DNA of 31,567 nucleotides from Fragilaria radians. Lineage: Eukaryota; Bacillariophyta; Fragilariophyceae; Fragilariales; Fragilariaceae. The stretch lies in the NCBI GenBank assembly GCA_900642245.1, contig CAAAJI010000136.1, positions 65,060 through 96,626 of the forward strand, given 5' to 3'. The notes beneath the pieces are model-generated. The model was given only the letters and a program-made list of their open reading frames with translations, ran no database searches and was not told where the DNA came from. Position 1 is the first letter of the stretch. Every line of letters begins with the position of its first letter. Shown one piece after another: positions 10,088 through 20,468 of this stretch. Position numbers and translations under genes: made by a program.

Positions 10088-11072
10088 CAAAAAGAGACAT
10101 CAGGGAGGCATTTGAAAATTCCTTTTAAATAAAACTTGAATCTGGATGACTGAGACTGTTGGAGATTATCCACTTGGCAAGTCTTTCGCCTTAATCTTAA
10201 TTCCATCATTCATGTAACAGGGAAAGTTTATTTGGTAGATTTTATTTTCGTGAATTGTAAAGCTGTCCATATCCAGCCACTTGTGTACTTTTCAGATGCT
10301 TATGTTTTAAGTTCATTTGAAGCTACGCGCACAAAAAGCACTATGGAATTTAGCTTCCTGATGATTGTTGGCTAAAAATGACTTTAGTGCTGCTACAAAG
10401 ATTCATTATGATGAGCATCATTAATGTCCCTTAACCATTCTAGTCCTTCGAAAAACAATAAACCAATTTTCTACAGGTAACATCCCTTGTAACTTTCTTG
10501 TTATAATTTCATGATAAGCAATGTTGCTCAAAACATACCAATTAATCCTGCGCTTACTTCAATAGAATGGTCTTATCATCATCATTTCTTATGTAATGAT
10601 GGAGAAGATGTTTTCCTGAATAGTACGTAGTAGTATAATAATAACGAACAAACAAGAAAATTGGCATTCCCTTTTTATATTTCTGCACATTTAAAGATAC
10701 GTAGTATTATGTGGTTAAAAGGGATTGCAGCACTTAATTCCTTCAATTTTTAAAGGTCCAATCTTGATGATCCATGAGTCTAGATCTTCATCTGCATACA
10801 GGCACTTCATCTATTGATCCTCCAACTTCTGTAAGGCTTTTCATTGTGCTCTGTGTCAAGAAGGCAAAATGATGAATGCTGCATTCAAATCTTAGAAGTT
10901 GAGTTTGATACTGTTTGGTTCTTTGAATTGGTGATTAGCTAGTCAACTTCTTAAAGAAAGTTGATTAAGGGCTTTGTCCAATTAAAGGAGTAGTCATAAG
11001 GATATTAAATTCAAATGATTTGATTGAGCCAAAAGTTTTGTTGGATAAAAGCTGTAATTAAGCGATAGAATT

Positions 11073-11092
11073 NNNNNNNNNNNNNNNNNNNN
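11073..11092. other. Assembly gap (20 N)
   Basis: Twenty consecutive N bases. Duplication copy 1 ends on the left side and the open coding sequence of the ArfGAP-DENN gene begins on the right, so the join truncates that gene. The real gap length cannot be read from the N count. Confidence 1.
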
Positions 11093-12412
11093 AAGCCACC
11101 AAGGTAACGGGACGGAGTAGTCGGAGGCCTCTAAAATGTCTTTGACTTGACTTGTTTCCATGGTTTCATCATAAATTCGTAGGGCAGCACAATATAGCCG
11201 TTGGCCAGTCGCTGACGTCAAAACGAAGGTAAATAAAGTTGGAGGCTGGTGAGTTTCAGATAGGCAGCACCCATCAGGATATACAAAATTAGAAATATGT
11301 TCTGGGAATTCCATATCAGTATGTGCATTGAATTCTGGATAGCAATCAATCACATGAGGCTCTAGCTTAAGATGTTCAGGAGATTCAATATCATAGAAAT
11401 CGGTGTGCCTTTCTTCTGGGTGCAATTTCATTTTCGGACTAACGACGCAAAAGAAGTCCACAAGCCGATCAGGCATACCATGATCGTTGGAGCTTTGAAT
11501 GTCTTCGATTCCATTGTCGTTGATCAGCAACAGCTTCGACAAGAACATCAAAGGGCAAGCCGGTCGCAAAAAACGTTGTAGTGAGGTATCTTTCTCCAGT
11601 ATCCTTTGCCATGCTTGACATGCGACAATAGAATCGCTGGATGGTAAGACAAACGCTAGAGCCTCATACTTTGCCCGGATAAAGTTAAGCCGTATTTCCA
11701 ATCCACTGGACGCCGATGGCATATACCGTAGCCACTTTTCGGGGATATAACCCTCGTAAATTAACCATGAGGATTTGTTAGACCCCGATTTGCGAAGAAA
11801 CTGCACTTCTTCCTGATTCCATATGGAAAAGTTTTGCACGGACTTTACTGTGGTTATGGTAGGTCCTAAATAAGTATGCGCTTTAGCACATGCCTTGCAA
11901 ATGAATACGCCATGACCATTTAAGAGTTTTGTCACGCGATGAGCAGGATCTATTTCCTTTTGAAATAGATTTGATTTGCCTTTGAATGTTGAGTCGGGTG
12001 CGAATACTCTATGGTTGTAAGAAAATCGAGGAATTGATCGCCTTTGGCTAGAATCATTTGGTAACTTGTCCAGTGACGGCGAAAACGAAACGAATGTTTT
12101 CGATGAATTCAGAAGTTGAGCTCGACAATCTGCACATTTTCGATTCGACGATCTCGATAACAATTTTGAAAGTATTTTGGATACAGATGGAGTCTCCTTG
12201 ATCGAAGCCTTATCACTTTCCAAGGATCTGTCACTGCTGCAAGCGCTAGTGAAGGACGTCGGCAGGAGGGACGATGCAGGAGTTTCAGTACTTGGAGTAG
12301 CTTCTTCGGTGAGAAAACTCCGAACGCTTACATTCTGCGCTAATATTTCTTCACCATTCTCTAGGTCGTCCTCTAAGCTAGAGTCGAAGGATACAAGTTT
12401 GTTGGTAACCAT
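11093..12412 (-). CDS. ArfGAP-uDENN domain protein, 3' end lost in gap
   Basis: The visible 440 codons start at 12412 and run into the gap. After a Ser/Thr-rich leader of about 90 residues comes an ArfGAP-like zinc finger: CADC (Cys93, Cys96), a spacer far longer than the usual 16 residues, then GVFICKACAKAHTYLG (Cys172, Cys175), VKSV, a W...EVQFLRKSGSNKSS block and IYEGYIPEKW, ending in NFIRAKYE (243-250). All are ArfGAP positions. A second domain at about 314-415 (DRLVDFFCVVSP, FPEHISNFVYPDG, LFTFVLTSATGQRLYCAALR) matches the upstream part of a DENN module. ArfGAPs activate GTP hydrolysis on Arf; DENN modules act on Rab or related GTPases. The expected cDENN/dDENN parts are missing beyond the gap. 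The catalytic arginine (HRxLG in active ArfGAPs) is Thr180 here, so GAP activity is doubtful. No GT-AG intron is evident in the spacer. Confidence 0.7.
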
Positions 12413-13903
12413 TGGGATTGTTACAATTCTTCACCTGCTGCGTTGGGAAGATTGGATACGAAGTCGAAAAATTGTCCGTTGCAGAGAGTTTACAATTCTA
12501 AACATACCAATTACTATTGGCGATGTTTGGATTGTCGCATGCCATAATCAAATTCTTAGCATCCTATTCTACAAATTCATTAATTAACTTTTTTCATCTA
12601 TTCTCAAGTGACGTGTCGCATCCGCAGACGATTGTTCACTTGAAGGTGTACACTATTGACGTTACGACAGCAAAAAAAATTTCAAGTTTCAATTTTCTGT
12701 CTCTGAGAATCAATCCATTCAACACCGAATCATCCTACATATGTGAGTATTGACATTATGTTGAATGATTTCCTTTTGAAACTTTAACTTAAAAAGGAAG
12801 AACAAAAAACAATAAGATGAAGCAGGCTTCTAAACTATTGTCTCAAATCACAATCATGGGTTGAACTACTAGTTTTGAAAATATAAGAAACATACCATTC
12901 TTGTGCTTGCTATATGTCTGAATTAAGTAATCTAGAACACAATTGTGAGCAGCTTAGGGAACAGAGCATTCAGATTTTTCTATCCTATGGAATTCAAAAG
13001 TTCATTCACAGCAATCCCAAATTTTGATGAGTATCATATTGAAGGGAAGGCATTGCATCAAATAATCAGGATCTTTTGTCTACTTTCACAGTAAATGTAA
13101 TTTTATGGTGTTAGAATTAACCCAAAAATGATTCTCCTTTCCTCCCCCTTTGATGCTTTCGTTTGTAAAGGTGGTAACAGTGTGACAAATATAATCCAAG
13201 ACTCTCACAGGGCACCTAAATTCGTTACCATGCACATGGCAGGATACACTTGTTATGAAAATGTAGTTTTCAGATAAGGGAATGACAAGCCCTTGATTTT
13301 GCAGTTACAACCATAATATGTTGCGCTGAAATAGCTAACACCTGGTTTATTGTTATTGCTTTCCACATCGTTTTTGCTATAGATTTGAAACAAGAAGGTG
13401 GATAGTGGTATGTAATACCATTGTCAATACATGGATAGCTATAGGTTACTTTCTTCATTTGTGCTAGTAGATTATTGGATGTAAATCACCAGATAAATGC
13501 ACTTTTACCACTCCCTTGAACAGATCACATTCAAGTTGATAATTTCGAGCAGGTTAAAAGTGGTATGGATTCTGTCTCCATTAGTTTGTTAAAGTGTAAA
13601 CTTGCAATTCTCTTGGGAGGTTTTGTGCTATGCTTGCAATTGTTGCCAAGTTTGGTAATATTCCTGCAAAAATTCACCTTTGAGTTATAGTTGCTTAGAC
13701 AATGATGCTTTCAACTTTGTGCTGCTACTTCTCATTGCGCTCTATCAACATGAAAGGGATAATAGTATCGGATTGGAGGGTATCTTGTTGGGATTAAAAT
13801 ATATTTTTGTTCTACATGATGTTTCTCAAGTTGGGTTTCTCCATCCGTTAGCTGTGCTTTATTTTGCTCTGCTATCAATTGTTTCATTTTAACTTGAGAT
13901 TTT
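12413..13903. other. Intergenic, nothing firmly recognised
   Basis: Sequence between the ArfGAP-DENN gene start and duplication copy 2. The first ~350 bp are likely to contain its promoter; TGACG-type words occur at 12608 and 12656. Short open frames (13270-13458 minus, 13680-13892 plus) show no convincing domain. The minus-strand one might be a Copia-type fossil, but I cannot support it. Confidence 0.35.
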
Positions 13904-14485
13904 CATGAACATTATATTTTTGGTACTAATTTGCTTTAATATGACTCAATTAGACCCTATATTGAGAGGATATACATGGAAATCATGATCTAATTTCATT
14001 TATACTTTCATCTATGGATTAGGGTTTTGTTCAGTTCTTTTATCTTTTTTTATTTCCTTGATGTCAGGTAACTAGGCTTTAGCTTTTGCTTAGTAATTCT
14101 AAAGTCAATCAATTTCCTTTCGTGTATGCAGTAACATAAGAAATGTAGTACTATCCAAATGCAGCATCGGAATTTTCCCATGCCTTCTATTGATAATGAT
14201 GATAAAACGTATTAGAATATTAATTTTTAATCATTATGTTTGACAATATACAGTCGTACTTCAAAAATCAATATAAAGCTTACAATTATGCTTATATCAT
14301 TTCAAAAATCCATCATTACCATGGAGCATCACTTCGTTCATCACTCAATGGGAAAAAGGTATATCTAATCTTACCTGTTGTCAAAAGCTATACACTAATG
14401 CAAGCATGGAGAGATCCAAATGTTCCCCACAAAATTATAGTCTTATACAATCACCTTTTTGCGTTGTCAGAGTTTGCCAATTGGG

Positions 14486-15830
14486 TTATAATTCGGCTAA
14501 GTATTTGATGACATGTAAAAAGTGATTGGCTTTCTGAAGATTGACATCTGTCAAAAAGTGAAGTCCATCGGATGTTTGTGCATCGGCTGTCAAATTCCAC
14601 CAATCTATTATGGTAATTCCGGGAATGGCCTGTTGAACGTTACGATTCATTTTCTTATTGAATTCTAGAGCATTTTCTCGTGACTGATGTGGATACTTAT
14701 TATCCAAACTTCTGGACTGTGCTGTAAAGTCAATCCAAATAACACGTAACTTTTTGAGAGCCATACACTGACGAATATTAGGATGATCCATATGGGGAAT
14801 GACAAAGTAGTCCATGGTTGGCTTGACATCCGTAGCAAAGTGTGCACCTCCTTGCAAGAGAAGCAATACAGGTTTTATGTTGGCTTGTGAGCAATCTACA
14901 GATGTCCAATTCCATTCAAAATTGAATTGAAATTGATCCTCGTCGGTCAACTCGGAACATATATTGAGATCACGTGGTGACATGGAATCAAAAAAGTGAT
15001 CATTTTGTCGACAATGTGCATGTTCACTGAATTGTCCATCGCAACGACAATCAAAGGGATTGTCGTTGTTGTATTTGTTGCGTGTTTCAATGCCACCAAG
15101 AATAAGGTCACGTCGTAGCGTAATTAATAAGGCTTGTCTTAGGTGACGAGTAAACGAATCACCAATGGTGAAGATATGAGAGAATTGACTCATGATCGAG
15201 CAAGCATCATGAGAGGAAAGATATGGCAAATCACATCGAAATGGAATGAAATAGGATTTGAACTTTTCACGCACTAAACTAGGAGCATTCTGCTTGGAAG
15301 GATCAAGCCATTTTCGTGTTCCATATTTAATCGCACGTAATGTTTCTGGCAAGCTTGAACATTTCAGTTTGTAATGGAAGGAAGCAAATGTGTAGCTGGA
15401 AATAGAATATGGCTGCTTCGAATCGTGGAATGTTCCATAATTATCACCTCGATCTAGAATCTCATTGTTGATAGAGCAATATTTGAAATCGGATTCAAAA
15501 TACTGAGGAATGACGGATTTTTCATTAAGACGTGGTAGGATAGACGTCGCATCCGTGCTACTACTTTGCATTTTAGGATAGGTCTTGAGGAAGATAGAGG
15601 AGGAGGAGTGGGCAGTAGTCAACCGTATTCGCGAGGAATCGCTATTGAAAAGACTCCTGTCTTCCATCCTACAGAGGATATAGAATATCAAGGTTAATGC
15701 GACACCAATACAAAGAGTGGAACCGATCCACACTTCCTTGAAATGAAGCAATCATGTTGCTCTCGATCCGATAGCTCGGTGATGGAACAATGAACAAGTC
15801 CTCCGAGTCTTCATGAACAACAACTGCCAT
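14486..15830 (-). pseudogene. SGNH/PC-esterase-like protein, copy 2, frameshifted near N terminus
   Basis: This is the paralogue of 8707-10047. The catalytic domain is fully open, with the same GDS motif, QGGAHF block and DGLHF motif, and differs from copy 1 by about ten residue changes (for example Leu298 to Gln and Lys399 to Gln in copy 1 numbering). An extra C at about 15723-15724 shifts the frame between the N-terminal tail (start at 15830, MAVVV) and the membrane segment. A frame from a new Met at 15751 (MLHFKEVWIG) re-enters just before the intact hydrophobic segment and gives a 421-residue protein that keeps the anchor and the whole domain. It may therefore still make an active enzyme with a different cytosolic tail, or it may be an early pseudogene. 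A sequencing error in either copy is also possible. Conservation of the active-site motifs favours recent duplication. Confidence 0.7.
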
Positions 15831-15856
15831 TCTACGATTACCAGGGACATACTCCA

Positions 15857-15870
15857 ATGACGTGGGTCAT
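15857..15870. promoter_or_regulatory. Imperfect palindrome ATGACGTGGGTCAT upstream of SGNH copy 2
   Basis: Same 14 bases as before copy 1, again 27 bp upstream of the MAVVV start codon (15830). The neighbouring bases on the start-codon side differ (ACTCCA here, CCTCCC in copy 1), so the core is better kept than its immediate neighbour. Confidence 0.3.
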
Positions 15871-16972
15871 CAAAAAGAGACATCAGGGAGGCATTTGAAA
15901 GTACTTATTTCATAAAACTTAAATCTGGATGACTGAGACTGCGTTGATCCGCACTTTGTAGTGTTAGAGATTATCCACTTGGCAATTCTTTCGCCTTAAT
16001 TCTTAATTCCATCATTCATGAAACAGGGAAAGTTTATTTGGTAGATTTTATTTTTCGTGAATTGTAAAAGCTTGTCCATATCCAGCCACTTGTGTGCTTT
16101 TCAGATAGAGATGCCTATGATTTTAAGAAAATTCATTTGAAGCTACGCACAAAAAGCAATTTGGAATTTAGCTTCCTAGATGACTGTTGGCTAAAAATAA
16201 CTTTAGTGCTGCTTCATTATGATGAGTATGTCAGAGTGAACAGCATCATTAATGTCCCTTGTAACATCCATTGTAAATTTCTTGATATAATTTCATGATA
16301 AGCAATGTTGCTCAATACCATTTCTTACGTAATGACGGAGAAGATGTTTTCCTGAATAGTATGTGGTAGTAAAATAATAACGAACAATCAAGATTATTGA
16401 CATTCCCTTTTTATATTTCTGCACATTTCAAGGATTTATGCTCTTTCCATTATCAACCTTGTTTCATCCTTGACAAGCAATGATGTAATTTATTCTGCTA
16501 GAGAAAAGGGATGGTATTGAAACTGAGCTTTTTCAGAGTAAGTTTTAAAATTGTAATCTTGGTTGCATGTTCCTTTGGGATGTTGTTCAAGATATGTAGT
16601 ATTATGTGGTTAAAAGGGATTGCAGCACTTAATTCCTTCAATTTTAAGGGTCCAATCTTGATGATCCACGAGTCTAGATCTTCATCTGCATACAGGCACT
16701 TCATCTATTGATCCTCCAACTTCTGTAAGGCTTTTCATTGTGCTCTGTGTCAAGAAGGCAAAATGATGAATGCTGCATTCAAATCTTAGAAGTTGAGTTT
16801 GATACTGTTTGGTTCTTTGAATCGGTGCTTAGCTAGTCAACTTCTTAAAGAAAGTTGATTAAGGATTAAGGGCTTTGTCCAATTAAAGGAGTAGTCATAA
16901 GGATATTAAATTCAAATGATTTGATTGAGCCAAAAGTTCTGTTGGATAAAAGCTGTAATTAAGCGATAGATT

Positions 16973-17946
16973 TGATGAATGAATGTTGGAGACTTAGATA
17001 TTCTGCAATAAATACTCACATACAACGAATTTGAGATACATGTGAAAAGGGTTTAAACAATCTGAAAAAAACGGGTTTTCTTTAAGCCTTCATCATCAAG
17101 CTAATTATTTGAGGCATTTCAGGATTAAAAAATTAACGGCTACAATTGATTTACCTCATTTTTCATTTACATGCCAAATCACCATGGTCACTAGAGCAGT
17201 ATGGGTTCCAAGCATCTTCTGAAAATCAAATACTAGATGAGGCTTGAAGGATGCCTTTAAAATAATTATCCAGATTTTTGAAGTGAAGTAGACACAACTG
17301 CCGAAGCAAGGGGCGTAAACAATCAATTATATATAGTTACTCCTTTAGCTTTCAAGAAGCATACATAAAAAAGAATTTCGCTGCACACAATCAGACAATA
17401 CGTACATGACGGAGGTGACCGCTTTAATGGTTCTACATAACTATATGCTTGCCAAAGAACTTTTGTTGTCAAACAGAGACATTGTTGAGAAATGATGAGA
17501 AGTCTTTCAACTGATGATGACTTATAAATTTGTCATTTTATGTGTAATGCGTATTTCTATGAGAGTTAAGTACCTATGTTTATTCGAGCTGGAGTCAACC
17601 ACGTATGCGTAAAGATGTCGACAAGTTTTATTAGAATTTCTCATATATTACGCTTTATCACTGTTGCGTATTGCTGTCAACAAATAGAATAACACATGCA
17701 AGTATATCCTAATAATTTGCCGGTGCGAAGCCGCAATCGATTCCAAGATTGAAGGTTTATTAATCAGGATATCCATTTTTGAAATCATGTTATGAAGTTT
17801 GAAGGGCGCAAACCTACACAAAAAGGACATATATATCATTCTATTGGGGAAAGAAGTCCTGATCAGTACATCAGCATCACAAAGTAGATTGTCAATTATG
17901 TCGATGCACACACAACAGGTTTACATCTGAATTCACTGATGCAGTC
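16973..17946. other. Intergenic, nothing recognised
   Basis: AT-rich sequence between duplication copy 2 and the Copia remnant. It may contain the 5' LTR of that element, but I found no matching repeat downstream of it in the window. An 87-codon minus-strand frame (17648-17911) has no recognisable domain. Confidence 0.35.
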
Positions 17947-18690
17947 ATGTCACTTGAACTTGATGACCCAGAAACTCCTGCATGCCCTGATCCTAAAAAT
18001 CAATTAGAATTTGAAATAAGGAAGCTTGATATCAAGGGATATCAAATGAGAATTCAGGAATATTCCAATTTCCAATATGACCTTTACAATGTAATATTAG
18101 GATACTGCACTGAAGCTTTACAAGATAAGCTGATATCTCATAGAGACTTTGCAGCAGCGTATCATCAAGATGGAATAGAATTATTGATTTTGATTAAGGA
18201 ACTTGCATATTCTTTTGAAGAGGGATGCAAGTTATCAGATGCTTTATGCAACATCAAGGAGATACTTTACAACTTTAAACAGGAAAAATCCAAATGATTA
18301 CAAAGATACCATGAACTGTTTGTTGCTCAGGTGAAGGCTATGGAACAAGTTGGAAATACAATTGAGGATGAAAGTCTTGTACAATCCATAGCAACAATTA
18401 ACTTAAGAATGGTACCTGATGAGAATGATAGATCAGAAGCAAAAGAGCAATCATTGATTCCGCCGCAGAACTCACAAAAATATAGAGGATACCTTACATG
18501 CATAAGAAACCGCTTTCTTGACCAACATGACAATTATCCTCTTACAATACAACAGGCGCATAATGTATTGCAGTGTCAAGAATTGAAACCTCACAGATAT
18601 ATCAATCATTCTGATGGGATTGCATGTGCTACTAAAGGATCTGATCATAATAGTGCATGCATTCATGTTAAAGATAATATGAGTGGATAA
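17947..18690 (+). mobile_element. Ty1/Copia-type gag remnant (one in-frame stop)
   Basis: A frame from the Met at 17947 runs to a TGA at 18295-18297 and continues in the same frame to 18690, for about 247 codons. The content is that of a retroelement gag: EFEIRKLDIKGYQMRIQEY, then YNVILGYCTEALQDKL, a helix ending IELLILIKELAYSFE, and after the stop HELFVAQVKAMEQVG and a HDNYPLTIQQAHNVLQ block that I associate with gag proteins of diatom Copia elements. The zinc knuckle expected afterwards is missing. With the integrase end that follows, this is the 5' coding part of an internally deleted element. Only one nonsense codon interrupts about 740 bp, so the decay is moderate. Confidence 0.7.
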
Positions 18691-18739
18691 TGTAATGATC
18701 AATTGTGATTTTGAAAATCTGTGTATCAAGCTCTGGAGT

Positions 18740-19560
18740 AGGATTGAATTTGCCAGCTCCCAACTAGCATGTGAGTGAAATTGAAAGATATGTACAAATG
18801 GTTAAGGAGAGAATAAGAGGAATGTATAATGCCTTACCCTTTATAAGATTACCACAAAGAATGATTGTTGAGATGAAAATGTTGTTTTTTGGCTCAGGTC
18901 TTTCCCAAATGCAGAAGGAATATCTCATGTGATGAGTCCAAGAGCTATTTCAACTGGTAATTCATTGGATTATAACCTACACTGCACCTACCAGTATGGA
19001 GACTATGTTCAGACACATGAACAGCATGACAAAGTTGGTTCATTGGCAAGGCATCCTACAGGAAATGTTCAAGGAAGTCATTACGTCTATAGCTTGCCGA
19101 CCGGAAGAATAGTCAACCAAAGAAGTGCAACGAAACTTTCGCTGCCACTTGATGTTATCGACAGGATTACAACAGTGGCAACTAAAGATAAGAATCTCAT
19201 TGGAATCAGCATTGACAACAGGTTTTCCTTCTGATGATGATGGAAATGATTCTTATTTTATTGAAAATAATAGAAACATAGCAGACACATTGTATTTGGT
19301 TAATAATATTCAAGAAAATGTTGAGCAGAATGTTCATGTTGAAGATGAACAAGATGATAACATTATTCAAGAAGAACAGGAAAATATAAATATTGAAGAC
19401 AACAATATGTAATTCAAGAAGTTTCCAATGGAAATTCTTCTTATGGAGATAATGAATCTGCAATTGGTTATTTAACAGATGATGAAATATCAAATGTTGA
19501 TTTTAATGATGACGTTGTATCAGATGAGGAAGAACAAATGATGGTAGCATGAACTGAAGA
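18740..19560 (+). mobile_element. Ty1/Copia integrase C-terminal part and acidic linker (broken)
   Basis: Downstream of the gag remnant, plus-strand frames give the end of a Copia integrase core: IERYVQMVKERIRGMYNALP, then FWLRSFPNAEGISHVMSPRA, STGNSLDYNLHC, YGDYVQTHEQHD and RHPTGNVQGSHYVYSLPTGR (18860-19110), followed by the LPLDVIDR block. A frameshift near 19150-19200 leads into a strongly acidic Glu/Asp/Asn-rich stretch (19230-19550), as in the linker between integrase and RT of these elements. The protease, the HHCC and DDE start of integrase, and the whole RT are missing. The order gag then integrase end implies an internal deletion of a single element. Confidence 0.75.
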
Positions 19561-19769
19561 TATGGGAAGCATACAGGCAACTACAATTAAAGACCCAGGC
19601 AAGAAAGGAATTATGAACACCTGTTTATTAATAGCTCTATACCACATACCACCTAATACCCCGCAAATTAATATACGTTTTATGAGAATATCTCATATTT
19701 ATGTTTATCGCTGTTGCTTTGTCCCTCCCGATCAACTTTCTCCTTTGACACCATAAACGACAAATCCAT

Positions 19770-20264
19770 TTACTTCGGTGTGCAATTCGCCTTGACGATT
19801 TGACAAAATTTCCATTGGAATACCATAGGTAAGGTAGTTCCCACACGCTTACGAGTGGCTCTACCTCTAATGCCCTCATAGCAACCACTCCCGCCCGTTA
19901 TCTTGGCTTTACCAGTTTTGTTATCCAAATTAATCCGAATTTGATCTTTGCCCGCAAAAAAGTCAAATATCATGGTACCCTTGTTGGTACTAATAGGCAG
20001 ATTTCCAGAAAATCGTCCTTTTGCAGGGTTTGATACAATGTCTCCCGTCTGCGCTTCCGTTAGCGAGTAGTAAAGAGGGAAGCTATAACAAATAGTACCC
20101 GCTGGACGCGGTTTGTTACAATTGAACTTTAAACACTCTGGGGAAGAATTATCAGGACAATACGCCTCAGCACGAGTCCAGTATTTTACGCAATTTTGTG
20201 CTTGCGATGAAGAGATGAACATTGCGATAACTGCAGCTAACCATAGAGAACTAACTTGAAACAT
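19770..20264 (-). CDS. Secreted beta-barrel protein, dirigent/allene oxide cyclase-like
   Basis: I chose the Met at 20264 because it opens a clean signal peptide (MFQVSSLWLAAVIAMFISSSQA|QNC). A longer frame to 20360 would put 32 non-signal residues in front. The mature protein of about 142 residues starts with a cysteine-rich part (NCVKYW, AYCPDN, ECLKFNCNK, ICYSF) and then has a beta-strand-rich body: RFSGNLPI, GTMIFDFFAG, DQIRINLDNKTGKAKI and GGSGCYEGIRGRA near the end. A GG-x-G-x-Y-x-G-x-x-G block late in a small secreted barrel is characteristic of dirigent and allene oxide cyclase-like proteins. Those families steer radical coupling or cyclisation, or lack enzyme activity; which applies here cannot be told. 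The gene is on the opposite strand to the Copia remnant that ends about 200 bp beyond its stop codon. Confidence 0.65.
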   Translation of the reverse strand: MFQVSSLWLAAVIAMFISSSQAQNCVKYWTRAEAYCPDNSSPECLKFNCNKPRPAGTICYSFPLYYSLTEAQTGDIVSNPAKGRFSGNLPISTNKGTMIFDFFAGKDQIRINLDNKTGKAKITGGSGCYEGIRGRATRKRVGTTLPMVFQWKFCQIVKANCTPK

Positions 20265-20452
20265 ATTTGGTGGGAATAAGGAGTTGCTTCTGTTTGCTAA
20301 ATCTTTGGGACAGATTCGATCAGGAATCAAAATCAAGTAAATACGACACATGGAATGCAACGGTTATTTTCATTCAAGTCAAATGCATGATTCCTCCCAC
20401 AAGTGTTGCATTTACGTCTAGTTCTCAACTTCCAAAAAGATACACTGCGGAA

Positions 20453-20468
20453 AACGTCATGTGACGTT
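20453..20468. promoter_or_regulatory. Perfect inverted repeat of TGACGTT, candidate bZIP site
   Basis: AACGTCATGTGACGTT has 7-bp arms (AACGTCA and TGACGTT) separated by TG. It lies 189 bp upstream of the secreted-barrel start at 20264. TGACGT/ACGTCA half-sites are the cAMP/CO2-responsive elements bound by bZIP factors in the diatom Phaeodactylum (established for carbonic anhydrase promoters). Single TGACGT words are expected about a dozen times in a window of this size by chance; the paired arrangement is what stands out. Confidence 0.35.

Larger units (their letters stand above)
8113..11072. repeat. Segmental duplication, copy 1 (~3.0 kb)
   Basis: This segment is repeated in direct orientation at about 13904-16972. 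Homology starts near TTCATGAACATTA (8113 and 13904) and runs through the 3' flank, the SGNH-like gene and roughly 1 kb of its upstream flank, up to the assembly gap. Noncoding flanks carry larger indels than the gene: copy 1 has extra sequence near 10420-10570 and lacks about 160 bp present in copy 2 at 16428-16587. The noncoding parts (8113-8706 and 10048-11072) hold no gene I can support. The right end abuts the N run, so the true boundary is unknown. Confidence 0.9.
13904..16972. repeat. Segmental duplication, copy 2 (~3.1 kb)
   Basis: Direct-orientation copy of 8113-11072. Coding parts are nearly identical; flanks differ by substitutions and indels, including about 160 bp at 16428-16587 absent from copy 1. 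That block is bounded by TCAAG words, which fits deletion between short direct repeats in copy 1. Unlike copy 1, the sequence continues past the homology end (16972) without a gap. The noncoding parts (13904-14485 and 15858-16972) hold no gene I can support. Confidence 0.9.

Noticed and set aside
11073..11092. N run read as part of the coding sequence, giving a 472-residue ArfGAP protein ending in a stop
   Set aside because: The residues after the gap come from the noncoding flank of the duplication, so the apparent C terminus is an artefact of the join.
13270..13458. Minus-strand 62-codon frame as a Copia protease fragment
   Set aside because: The suggestive ISAQHIMVV stretch lacks the D-T/S-G active-site triad, and nothing else of the element is nearby.
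16498..16704. 68-codon minus-strand frame in the flank of duplication copy 2 as a gene
   Set aside because: The corresponding region of copy 1 lacks about 160 bp of it, and there is no domain or start context.
19637..19888. 83-codon minus-strand frame overlapping the end of the secreted-barrel gene
   Set aside because: It is a shadow frame of the barrel gene with no signature of its own.
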